64,000 nucleotides of DNA, taken from the NCBI GenBank assembly GCA_946902985.2, contig OX336393.1, forward strand, positions 45,647,131-45,711,130. The letters run 5' to 3'. Positions 1 to 9,971 of the stretch are shown one piece after another. The notes beneath the pieces were generated by a model that worked only from the letters and a program-made list of their open reading frames with translations, had not been told where the DNA came from and made no database searches. Each line of letters begins with the position of its first letter. The first letter of the stretch is position 1. Both the position numbers and the translations under genes were made by a program. This stretch comes from Meconema thalassinum (Eukaryota > Arthropoda > Insecta > Orthoptera > Tettigoniidae).

Positions 1-29
1 GAAAATGTAAGGAGTGCTCTGTGACCGCA
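1..29 (+). pseudogene. RTE-like LINE reverse transcriptase C-terminus, upstream part
   Basis: Read from base 2, this gives a short peptide ending GVLCDRK. It matches the segment just upstream of the conserved VVRPALLYGSETW region of RTE-like reverse transcriptases. The continuation lies at 15772, after the palindromic element. A stop codon (TAA at 8-10) shows the LINE copy was not intact. Skipping 30-15771 and counting the duplicated hexamer once keeps the two halves in one frame. Confidence 0.7.
24..29. repeat. Target site duplication, left copy
   Basis: ACCGCA lies directly outside the left terminus and is repeated exactly at 15772-15777. Six bp is the length made by Polinton-type integrases. 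Confidence 0.85.
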
Positions 30-52
30 AGTAGGTAATGTTAGGCGATTCC

Positions 53-168
53 AGCACAGGGGCTAATGGGCAAGATGGCCGCCGCGCGCAACCAGCCCTA
101 TGTTATTCTTATGGAGGGGGCAGTAAGAGCTGGTACAGGGGCTAATGGGCGAGATGGCCGCCACGCCC
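53..168. repeat. Subterminal motif pair, left end
   Basis: Two copies of a GC-rich motif, core GGCTAATGGGCAAGATGG followed by CCGCC, lie about 78 bp apart just inside the left terminus. The same pair occurs inverted at the right end, and again at 58.1-58.8 kb. Paired subterminal motifs of this kind often bind a transposition or replication protein. That role is inferred. Confidence 0.7.
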
Positions 169-221
169 TGAGACCGTGCATGACGTCACAGGAAGAGGTC
201 GGCCGTGTAGTTGCTAAATGG

Positions 222-223
222 AA

Positions 224-262
<39 letters not shown>
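222..262. repeat. (TTA)n microsatellite in the left arm
   Basis: A run of about 13 TTA units, mirrored by (AAT)n at 15543-15573. It creates spurious frames ending in poly-tyrosine. Confidence 0.9.
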
Positions 263-295
263 GGTAATTATTGATTGATCGTGTACAATCAAGAC

Positions 296-425
296 CTGCC
301 TTGCATTCTTGGCGGCCATTCCTGAGTTTCGAATCCCCGGCTCTGCCAAGAAATTTAATTTCTGGTCTCAGGAGTGGAACGGGGTACACTCAGCCTTGTG
401 AAGCAAAACTGACAGGAGCTAGCTT
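296..425 (+). mobile_element. tRNA-derived SINE fragment (left arm)
   Basis: The B-box-like TTTCGAATCCCC is followed by a body (CTCTGCCAAGAAATTTAATT, then GAGTGGAACGGGG) that recurs at 40560-40640. The A-box part is deleted here but present in the right-arm copy, so this copy is 5'-damaged. Confidence 0.7.
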
Positions 426-461
426 TTGATTCATACCGCAGCCATTCTGCCTAACCCAACT

Positions 462-1470
462 TCACGTAACCTAACCTAACCTAACTTCAAAGTCAGAACA
501 AATATGAGAGCAAAAGTGAGAGCACACATAATAAACTAAGTTATAACCTAACCTAAATAAACTAAATTATAACCTAACCTAACCTAACCTAACCCACAGA
601 AACCTCATTTAAAGATTTGAGATTTTACATTTTAACATTCTACATTTTAACATTTTAGGGTTTTTATTTTTTTTATTTTACATTTTTTAGATTTTACATT
701 TTTTTATTTTTTTATTATTAATTTTTTTTTTGTATTTTAGATTTTAGTTTTTTAGATTTTACATTTTAAATTTAAGATTTTTTGATTTTAGATTTTTACA
801 TTTTACATTTTCCAAAAAAGTAAACTACAATGTCATATACCTAACCAAACCTAACCTTACCTAACCATACCTAACCTAACCTAACCTACCCCACAGAAAC
901 CTCATTTAAAGATTTGAGATTTTACTTTTTTAACATTCTACATTTTAACCATTTTAGTTTTTTGAATTTTTTTCATTTTAAATTTTTTAGATTTTACATT
1001 TTATATTTTTAGATTTTTTTGTATTTTAGATTATAGTTTTTTAGATTTTACATTTTAAATATAAGCTTTTTTTATTTTAGATTTTTATATTTTACATTTT
1101 CAAAAAAAGTAAACTACAAGGTCACATACCTAACCTAACCTAACCTAACCTAACCTAACTTCAAAGTCAGGGCAAATATGAGAGCAAATGTGAGAACACA
1201 CATAATAAACTAAGTTATAGCCTAACCTAACCCACAGAAACCTCATTTAAGATTTTAGATTTTACATTTTAACATTTTATATTTTAACATTTTAGATTTT
1301 GATTTTTTTTCATTTTACTTTTTTTAGTTTTTACATTTTACATTTTTTGATTTTTTTGTATTTTAGATTTTAGTTTTTTAGATTTTACATTTTAAATTTA
1401 AGATTTTTTGATTTTAGATTTTGCATTTTACATTTTCCAAAAAGAGTAAACTACAAGGCCACATACCTAA
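462..1470. repeat. AT-rich tandem units with CCTAA runs (left arm)
   Basis: Three long units each begin with a run of CCTAA pentamers, then CCACAGAAACCTCATTTAA, then an A/T block made mostly of variants of TTTTACATTTTA. The shared start recurs at about 594, 891 and 1231, giving spacings near 297 and 340 bp. The CCTAA strings equal the insect telomere repeat TTAGG on the other strand. There is no coding content. Confidence 0.8.
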
Positions 1471-1599
1471 CTTCACCAAACCTAACTTAAGCTAATCCAA
1501 AGGCTAATGCACACACACAAAGTATATAAGGGTACATGAAACTATCCTTATGCTAGTCTTATAGACCACTGTACAACATAATCACTACCCCAACCGGGG

Positions 1600-2060
1600 T
1601 ATTTTTTTTTTCATTTTGTTGTTTACACATTTGTCAATTTTCCAATTTCCCATTCTAAGTTTTTTTAATGCTAGTTTTAAGTTTTTCAATTTCATAATAT
1701 GGAAACATGGATTTTGCATTTTGTTGTTTACACGTTTGTCAATTTTCCAATTTCCCATTTCCAGTTTTTCTTTTTTTAAATGTCAGTTTTAAGTTTTTCA
1801 ATTTCATAATGTGAAAACATGGATTTTGCATTTTGTTGTTTACACATTTATCAATTTCACAATTTACCATTTACAGGTTTTAAAATGTCAGTTAAAAGTT
1901 TTTCAATTTCATGCTTTAGAAACATGGAATTTCCAATTTGTTGTTTACACATTTGTCAATTTACTAAATTCCCATTTACAGTTTTTGAAAAATTTCAGTT
2001 TAATGTTTTTTCTATTTTGTCAATATGGAAACATCGATTTTCCAATTAGTGTTATACATG
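1600..2060. repeat. Tandem units of about 105-118 bp (left arm)
   Basis: About four units each contain a version of GGAAACATGGATTTTGCATT followed by TTGTTTACAC and a CAATTT-rich tail. Frames seen in this block come from the repeat and I do not read them as genes. The mirrored block is 13700-14200. Confidence 0.75.
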
Positions 2061-2344
2061 TTCATTTTTGCATTAGGAGTGGAGAGAGGTGGGGAGTAAT
2101 TAAAATGTACAAGCAGTGTCCATACATTTTTTATTATTTTAAATACATGTACACTATTTACACATAATACATTTTTATATATTTTTGTTATAACTTATTC
2201 AGTTGCTTTTATTTTGTTTTCTATTTTATTTATTTCTGATTATGAATACCAATTTTTAGTGCTATTGTTTTATTTCCTAAATTGTTTTGTTTTATGTATT
2301 TGCTAGTTGCAGGCAGAAGATTTTTATATTCATAACTTAACTCT

Positions 2345-5300
2345 TTAAGCATGGTTAATGATTGAGTAATGATCATAGGCATGTGTACCTATACCATTAG
2401 AATCAATCACTCTTTTATCATCACCAGGACACAAAGCAATTTTGTTTAGTCTTATAGATGATATGTCATGTTGTTTAGAAGCTATAATGTTCATTGGTAT
2501 TCTTTTTACATTGTTTTTCATGACACAATCCTTATAATCTTGAAAGCTTATACAATTATTGACAACACCTCTGTTTATACCTTTAATCTTTTTGATTTCT
2601 TTACCATTTATGTCTAAAGCGAACATTTTAGCTCTAAGTCCAACAAATGCTTTTATAATTTGTCCACAAGCCTCGTCTTTAAATTTCCCCAACGTTTTCT
2701 TGTTTGATGTAGAGTAACACATGTGATTAGTAGGATAATCTGATGTGTCCAGGTGTTCTAGGAAATCCAACTAGTCTTGATATACATCTGGGGTGTTAAC
2801 CAAATAAATGAACGAGTCGGTATTCATATACATGAGTTTAAGATTGTTCATTCCATAATAGGGTAACAGGACATCATAGTGGTGGGAATACATTAGAGGT
2901 TTTGAAATATCCAGTATACACATTCCAATATATATAGGCTTATTGTATACAATGTTACGTTTAGCCATGTGGAAAGCAACTAGGTTAGAACCATAAATTG
3001 TTCTGTCGATAAATGTAGGCTTTGCTATTAGCTTTTCTGCCTTTTTGCTGTCAGTCACAAGACGTATGTCTATTCTTTTGCGGATATTTTCCATTGTTTT
3101 TCCAAAAATGGCATTGTTGAATAATTTGTACAGATTTTTCTCAAAATCATTTTTGGCTTGTTTTCGAAGGTTATTATTAAAATCAACGTATGCCTTTAGC
3201 CAAGGTCTTTGTTTAAACTTTAACACACGATGAATTTTTATCAATTTTATTCCATGATCTAAAGCCTGTTTTAATGTCATGTAGTGAACAACATATCGCC
3301 TTCGATTTCCAAGATGAGGAATTAGTTTTTTCAGAGACGAATCCTTAGGTTGTGTACACTCTGGAAGGAAAGGTAAATCGTTGTGTAGATCATGAAGGTC
3401 AGATGGGTAATCAACATCAACGTCTAGAATGTACCCCACAGGGTCGTCTTTCTTTAGTGTTTCTAGATCAACTGTATCTGGAGAAACCCACTGAAATCCA
3501 CCATAAGGAAGAGAGTGACACATAGCCCACCCATATTGGTTGTTGGCATCATCATAGGTAATAAATTGTGACGGTTTCTCAGAATCATAGGTTTCCATGT
3601 ATTTATTGTTAGCTTCAGCATACCGATAAGACACTTGACATATGCCTCCACGTATTCCAGACTCTATTAAAAGAATCTGATCGTAATCCTGTAGCATTTC
3701 CAGTTCAATTCCGGTGTAAAGGAGCATTGCCTCGAAACTTAAACCAGGCGAAGTAAAGAAGTGTGCAGCATCCACTCGGCGTGTTTCTAATGTTTTGTTT
3801 CTGAACGTTTCAAAGCTGTCTGCAATTAGGAGTACATCTGAAGTTAGGTAAAGGTCACTATATTCCCCTAGAGTTTTAATGTTGAACTGATTCCACACAT
3901 GTTTAGCATGTTCATAGTCTTCTTTGCTAACATTCTCTTGACTTAATTTGTTAATGAATGCCTCTTTTGGAGGTAAACACGTTTCACTTAACTTTTCCCA
4001 TGAATCAATGTAATCATAACAAAATACTCCTTTACGAGTCATGAGCGTTGCATTGTCTTTTCCAAAGTACTTGTCTGTTTCAGGGTATGATGTTAAGTTG
4101 GTAACTAAGTGTTCCAAACTACTAAGCATTAACCGAAACGTATCCACAAATCGAAGCTTGACATTTCCCACATGTTTGGTGAAGGAAATGTACTTTTCTT
4201 TAGAGTTAGGAATAACATCCACTCTCTCAGTAGTACACCCCAATTGCTTTACAATGAAATTTGAGTCGTAGCCACTCATATTATGTAGAAATACAGGAAA
4301 TGGGTTACGTGTTTTACATTTCAAATTACAGTTATTATGTGCACTTCCACGGTATTCTCCTGTAATATGATAATGGTCTCGAACTTTCCAGTCCTCTTTG
4401 GTAAATGGTTTTTGACACAAATAACAGGTTTCAGAACATTGGAACTCTGATTCTTGATGCTCAGTTAAGGCCTTTGGAACATTTGAGATGTAAAGGCGAT
4501 CAATTTCATTAGCTATTAAGATCAAACAGTCCATAAACTCTTCTGCAGCGTCAGGACCACGATAAATAACAGGTTGGCTTGGAAGGTTTGTCTTTATGTG
4601 TTCCACAGCAGGCGAGGGTTTGACGTATATACCAAAGCTCATAGGAACATGACTCTGGTATGGCACTGTATAACTTGCCTCAGAATTGGGTAGACAAGTT
4701 TGATAGGGTAAGAGTATACTTTCGAAATCTGCATAGATAACGTAAGGTATTCTTAGCATTTTTTCCACATTAACGAATTTCACAATTGGGTTTTTAATAG
4801 GCATTTCAACCCTAGCAATGTCATGCAGGACACACAAAGCTCTATGTTCTTTCAATTTTTCCATTCCTTGTTGACCACATTGATTATCGAAGTGAGTAAA
4901 ACACCGTTTACACGTATATATCTTATGTTGATGGTGTGTAATCTGATTTCTTACTAGTTTATCAAAATCTTTGATAAAGACGTAGTGGTTCTGGCCGGAT
5001 GAAGAACTTAGCAGAAGGAGGTCACGATGGTCTTGTAGCTCTTGATCCACAACCTTTAGAGGAAACAGTTTGTTGTCTTCTTCCAGTCAAGATACATTAA
5101 TGGATATGTTGTTGGCTTTCTCAAATTTTTGAATGTCAGCTAGTGATGTAGGAAATGATATTACAGAAAAATCATACTTGTTTTCCATGTCCTTGTATTT
5201 ACTAATGCGTTGAGCATTCTTTTTAACCAGTTTTGCTAAAATGGCATACATAAAACACTTTTCATCCTTTAAGTTTTGAGGATTAATGCAGGCATTTCTT

Positions 5301-5972
5301 GCTTTTACAGCTGCTGGTAATGGAGTATATGTGCTACCACGCAAGGGATTATACTTATTTATTTTCAATCGTACTCCTTCCACTGCTAACAAAGCCAAAT
5401 TACTGCCTTTTAGCTCAGATTCTTCCATTTCTGTAGTTAACTTTTTAAATTGTGTTTACAAGAAACTTAAGTCTGTTTCCAAAAATAGAGCTTGATTTCG
5501 TGTTTTAAAAGCCCGATCAGTAATTTCGTTGGTGGACATATGAATGAATCTACATTCAGCCACAAGATTAACTTTTATTAACTTGTGCATTGCTAGTTCT
5601 TTCTGCATAACTTGTATTATTTGCTGTTTGGACTCTTTAAGGTATGAATTTAAATCCTTACACGTATCACAACGTATAAAATACGATTTAAGACGACCTT
5701 GAAAAGACGTTTCATATTCAGTAAGTCCATTATTATCAGGAACCATTGAGAGCAGGTAATGTTTTGTAGGCTCAGTTTTTTGTCTTTTAGCTGCTGACAC
5801 AACATTACAACATTCTTCATGACGACGTCCGTTGTAGACATTGTTGAATTTACTACCACAATTTTGCACTCATGAAACTCACCACACGATACTGCATGAC
5901 GCTTTCTATGATAGTCTCGAAGAAAAGTCTTCCACACTCTTTACACATATAGGTAGGCATGGTTTCTTCCAT
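2345..5972 (-). pseudogene. Protein-primed family B DNA polymerase, left-arm copy (broken)
   Basis: This is the decayed gene for a DNA_pol_B_2-type replicative polymerase that would copy linear DNA from a terminal-protein primer. The start (ATG at 5970-5972) is chosen to match the better right-arm start. In order, the pieces are: an N-terminal two-zinc-finger segment; a linker region that only this copy retains in full (near 5240-5400); a third CxxC finger; exonuclease motif I (YADFES); an endonuclease VII-like zinc insert (CYLC with DHYHITG and CN, about 4310-4440); exonuclease II (GYDSNF); exonuclease III (YLTSD); polymerase motif A (YDDANNQYG); motif B (NNAIFGK); and motif C. Motif C reads MNTDS instead of the usual DTDS, with the Asn codon at 2822-2824. 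Breaks seen: a frameshift in the first finger region, TAA at 5456-5458, TGA at 5087-5089 and TAG at 2771-2773. It lies on the outer half of the arm and reads towards the left terminus. Confidence 0.88.
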
Positions 5973-6106
5973 TATGGATGTAGATTTCTTTAAACAGCTG
6001 CTTACTGCGTATCACAAGGCTGTAGGCTGGTCAGTGAGACGGTCTTTCACGATGTGAACACTGCAAAAGGTAGTAATCAACTGATTGTATTCCTGCTAAG
6101 AGACCT

Positions 6107-6114
6107 CTTATATA
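6107..6114 (-). promoter_or_regulatory. TATA-like box upstream of left PolB
   Basis: TATATAAG on the minus strand, about 135 bp before the polymerase start. The right arm has the same element at the same distance, so it is a reasonable core promoter candidate. Confidence 0.45.
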
Positions 6115-6819
6115 ACCTAATCAAGACCAACAGCTACTTACCATGTAGTACACGGCTAGAGCCTAGTGGGTGAGACGCTCTTTCACAATGTGATCACTGT
6201 TAAATGTAGTAGTCAACTGAAAATATTCTTACACCCTACTGAAGGTTATCAGGTACTTACTGCATATCAAAAGGCTGTACACTCATATGTTAGACACTAT
6301 ATCTTGCTAAGGACCCCTATATTCCCTATACAAGGCTATACATGTTAGTTCTAAACACTTAGTGGTTATTTGTATATTAAATTTATATTCACAGCTTATA
6401 CGAGCACGTTTTTTACGCAGTAAAACTTTATCGAATAGCCACATGCGACACGCAAAGTATGTTTCCGCTATCTAGCGGTGACTATAAGAACTACCTGAAC
6501 GACAGCATGGTACCTAGCGCTCCATATCATTACTGAACGATCAGCATGCTATCTAGCGGTCGATATCAAAAATTACTCAACTACCAGCATGCTACCTACC
6601 GGTCGATATGACAACCCACTCAACTCACCTAACCTAACCTGACCACGACTGACTTGTCTACTGAACCTATCCTAATCTAATCCTAGCTAACCTCACCTGA
6701 CGTGACCATACCTGTTTGTAAGCAACAACCACAACACACTAAGATTCCATGAATTCCGGAGTACTTTTAGATTAATTATCGACTCTCAACTCCATTCCGC
6801 GCCTAATCAAAAATATTTA

Positions 6820-7500
6820 TACATTTCAAATTTTTCAAAACAGGTAAATTGGGAAAGTAGGTTATATGTTTAAACTAAAAATCATATAAAATCATATGCT
6901 AACTCCAACACCTACGTCTATCCCACTTTCAGTCAAAAAATATTATATTCTTAAAATTTTTCCAAAAAATATTTGGAAAGTAGGCTATATTTTGAAAACT
7001 AATCATCCTATAAAGTCATATATAGACTCAAACCAATGGCTTTTATACCCTTAATCGTTAGAACAAAACATGGAATTTTTGACATTTTTTCCAAAAAATG
7101 TTCATTAAAAAAGGGCTATATTTTGGACACTAGGAATTTTACAAAAAAAGTGTGTTTGACATAAATGACAGGTATTTACCCCCTCTACCCACAACCCAAG
7201 CCCCAGGACTCTGGGAACAAAATCCAAAAATGTTTAATTGTGAAAGTAGGCGATATTTTGAAAACGTATCATTCTAAAAAGTCATATATAGACTCAAACA
7301 AATGTTCATTAAGTCCTTTAACGTTAAAACAATTTTTTTTTCATTTTTCCGAAAAAGTCAAATTTTCAAAATTGTCTATATTTTGGAAACTAAGAATTGT
7401 ACCAAAAAGTTTGTTTATCGTAAATGAAAGGTCTTTACCCCCTCTACCCCAAAAATAAATTTCAGGACCCTAGGTCAAAAACTGTGCAGTAGTGGTTTTG
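6820..7500. repeat. Tandem units of about 255 bp (left arm)
   Basis: Roughly three diverged units contain TTGGAAACTAAGAATTGTAC-like, CCCCCTCTACCC and GACTCAAACMAATG strings. A 97-residue frame in each arm falls wholly inside this repeat. Its two repeat-derived halves resemble each other (YLPPLP and SLPPLP), which is what a non-coding tandem repeat would give. Confidence 0.65.
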
Positions 7501-7539
7501 TGACAGTTCAAAACCCACCGCCACCGCTCCACCGCCAAG

Positions 7540-7710
7540 ATGGCGGCCGTAGCTTAACTTAACCTAGCCTAACCTAACAAGATTGCGGCCGTAGCTTAAC
7601 TTAACCTAGCCTAACCTAAAAAAATGGCGGCCGTAGCTTAACTTAACCTAACTTAACCTACGAGGTGTGATTAAAAAGTTCCAAAAAGGTGGCTGCAACT
7701 TAACCAAACC
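7540..7710. repeat. Arm-proximal copies of the 78-bp palindrome-centre repeat
   Basis: Units of the form GGCGGCCGTAGCTTAACTTA plus CCTAACCTAA pentamers, ending in ACGAGGTGTGATTAAAAAG. The pentamers equal TTAGG on the other strand. Confidence 0.65.
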
Positions 7711-8232
7711 CTGTGACATAATTTGGATAAAATGCATGGGCCAGTCCATAGGGATCAGTCTAAAGGAGCCGCCCACAGGGACCCGTCAACAAGGACCCGT
7801 CCTCCGGGTCCCGTAAAAAAATGACTCCCTTCAAAAAGGACCCGTCCAAAAAGGAGCTAGTCAACAGGGACCAGTCCAAAGGGATACATCAACAGAGATC
7901 AATCAAAAGGGGTCAATCAACAGGGATCAATCAAAGATTAAGTTAAGCTACGGCAGCCATTTTGGAACTTTTAGATCACACCTCGTAGGGTTAGGTTAGG
8001 TTGAGTTAAGCTACGACCACCATCTTGGAACTTTATGATCACACCTCGTAGGTTTAGGTTAGGTTAGGTTAGGCTAGGTTCAGTTAAGCTATGACCACTA
8101 TTTTGAAAAATTTTTGATCACACTTCATAGGTTTAGGTTAAGTTAGGTTAGGTTAGGTTAAGTAAAGCTACGGCCGCCATTTTGAAACTTTTTGAACACA
8201 CCTTGTAGGTTAGGTTAGGTTAGGTTAGGCTA
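7711..8232. other. Asymmetric spacer at the palindrome centre
   Basis: This is the only sizeable part of the element without an inverted partner. It holds a 14-bp tandem repeat on the left (7738-7932) and about four 78-bp GGTTA-rich units on the right. The geometric centre of the element (about 7900) falls in this spacer. Confidence 0.7.
7738..7932 (+). repeat. Imperfect 14-15 bp tandem repeat at the centre
   Basis: Thirteen or so units fit a consensus near AACAGGGAYCARTC, with variants such as AAAAGGACCCGTCC and AACAGGGATCAATC. They decay gradually from GC-rich forms on the left to AT-rich forms on the right. No inverted partner exists in the right arm. Confidence 0.75.
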
Positions 8233-8410
8233 GGTTTGGTTAAGTCGCAGCCAACTTTTTTGAACTTTTTGATCACACCTCGTAGGTTAGGTTAGATTAA
8301 GTTAAGCTACGGCCGCCATTTTGTTAGGTTAGGCTAGGTTAAGTTAAGATACGGCCGCAATCTTGTTAGGTTAGGCTAGGTTAAGTTAAGCTACGGCCGC
8401 CATCTTGGCG
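7935..8410. repeat. 78-bp repeats with GGTTA pentamers
   Basis: Unit plan: (AGGTT)n, then AAGCTACGGCCGCCATTTTG, then AACTTTTTGATCACACCTCG. About six units are present on this side against about three on the left, so the array expanded asymmetrically after the palindrome formed, or shrank on the left. Confidence 0.7.
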
Positions 8411-8429
8411 GTGGAGCGGTGGCGGTGGG

Positions 8430-9110
8430 TTTTGAACTGTCACAAAACCACTACTGCACAGTTTTTGACCTAGGGTCCTGAAATTTATTTTTGGGGTAGA
8501 GGGGGTAAAGACCTTTCATTTACGTTAAACAAACTTTTTGGTACAATTCTTAGTTTCCAAAATATAGACAATTTTGAAAATTTGACTTTTTCGGAAAAAT
8601 GAAAAAAAAATTGTTTTAACGTTAAAGGACTTAATGAACATTTGTTTGAGTCTATATATGACTTTTTAGAATGATACGTTTTCAAAATATCGCCTACTTT
8701 CACAATTAAACATTTTTGGATTTTGTTCCCAGAGACCTGGGGCTTGGGTGGTGGGTAGAGGGGGTAAATACCTGTCATTTATGTCAAACACACTTTTTTT
8801 TGTAAAATTCCTAGTTTCCAAAATATAGCCCTTTTTTAATGAACATTTTTTGGAAAAAATGTCAAAAACTCCATGTTTTGTTCTAACGATTAAGGGTATA
8901 AAAGCCATTGGTTTGAGTCTATATATGACTTTATAGGATGATTAGTTTTCAAAATATAGCCTACTTTCCAAATATTTTTTGGAAAAATTTTAAGAATATA
9001 ATATTTTTGACTGAAAGTGGGATAGACGTAGGTGTTGGAGTTAGCATATGATTTTATATGATTTTTAGTTTAAACATATAACATACTTTCCCAATTTACC
9101 TGTTTTGAAA
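8430..9110. repeat. Tandem units of about 255 bp (right arm)
   Basis: Mirror of 6820-7500. The string GTAGAGGGGGTAAA recurs at about 8500 and 8756. The 97-residue frame on the minus strand here is inside the repeat. Confidence 0.65.
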
Positions 9111-9639
9111 AATTTGAAATGTATAAATGTTTTTGAATAGGCGTGGAATGGAGTTGAGAGTCGATAATTAATCTAAAAGTACTCCGGAATTCATGGAATC
9201 TTAGTGTGTTGTTGTTGTTGCTTACAAACAGGTATGGTCACGTCAGGTGAGGTTAGCTAGGATTAGATTAGGATAGGTTCAGTAGACAAGTCAGTCGTGG
9301 TCAGGTTAGGTTAGGTGAGTTGAGTGGGTTGTCATATCGACCGGTAGGTAGCATGCTGGTAGTTGAGTAATTTTTGATATCGACCGCTAGATAGCATGCT
9401 GATCGTTCAGTAATGATATGGAGCGCTAGGTACCATGCTGTCGTTCAGGTAGTTCTTATAGTCACCGCTAGATAGCGGAAACATACTTTGCGTGTCGCAT
9501 GTGGCTATTCGATAAAGTTTTTCTGCGTAAGAAAACGTGCTCGTATAAGCTGTGTATATAAATTTAATATACAAATAGCCACTAAGTGTTTAGAACTAAC
9601 ATGTATAGCCTTGTATAGGGAATATAGGGGTCCTTAGCA

Positions 9640-9960
9640 AGATATAGTGTCTAACATATGAGTGTACAGCCTTTTGATATGCAGTAAGTACCTGATAACC
9701 TTCAGTAGGGTATAAGAATATTTTCAGTTGACTACTACATTTAACAGTGATCACATTGTGAAAGATCGTCTCACCCACTAGGCTCTAGCCGTGTACTACA
9801 TGGTAAGTAGCTGTTGATCTTGATTAGGTTATATAAGAGGTCTCTTAGCAGGAATACAATCAGTTGATTACTACCTTTTGCAGTGTTCACATCGTGAAAG
9901 ACCGTCTCACTGACCAGCCTACAGCCTTGTGATACGCAGTAAGCAGCTGTTTAAAGAAAT
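9640..9960 (+). promoter_or_regulatory. Duplicated promoter-like block upstream of right PolB
   Basis: Two diverged tandem units share CAGTTGAYTACTAC, then ACATYGTGAAAGAYCGTCTC, then a CTAG/GCC segment ending GTAAGYAGCTG. The second unit ends just before the polymerase start at 9972 and includes the TATA-like box. The left arm has the mirrored pair at about 6000-6300. Confidence 0.5.
9830..9837 (+). promoter_or_regulatory. TATA-like box upstream of right PolB
   Basis: TATATAAG, 135 bp before the ATG at 9972 and conserved in the left arm. An arthropod initiator-like stretch follows about 25 bp downstream. Promoter activity is inferred. Confidence 0.45.
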
Positions 9961-9971
9961 CTACATCCATA

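Larger units (their letters stand above)
30..7710. repeat. Left arm of the palindrome
   Basis: This arm is the reverse complement of 8233-15771 over essentially its whole length, with small indels and copy-number changes in tandem repeats. Similarity ends near 7710, where the left arm runs into the spacer and the right arm continues with extra copies of a 78-bp repeat. Translated polymerase segments of the arms differ at roughly 20 of about 740 residues by eye. Confidence 0.88.

Noticed and set aside
66..263. Frames ending in poly-tyrosine or poly-isoleucine near the termini
   Set aside because: They are produced by the (TTA)n microsatellite and the GC-rich terminal motif.
462..600. True telomere or subtelomere
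   Set aside because: Pentamer runs are a few units long, interrupted, and repeated inside a mobile element in both orientations.
1811..2167. 118-codon frame in the left arm
   Set aside because: It repeats itself in step with the tandem units and is A/T compositional.
7165..8778. 97-residue frames in each arm as conserved small genes
   Set aside because: They lie within the 255-bp tandem units, and their two halves are repeats of each other. No start context or known domain.
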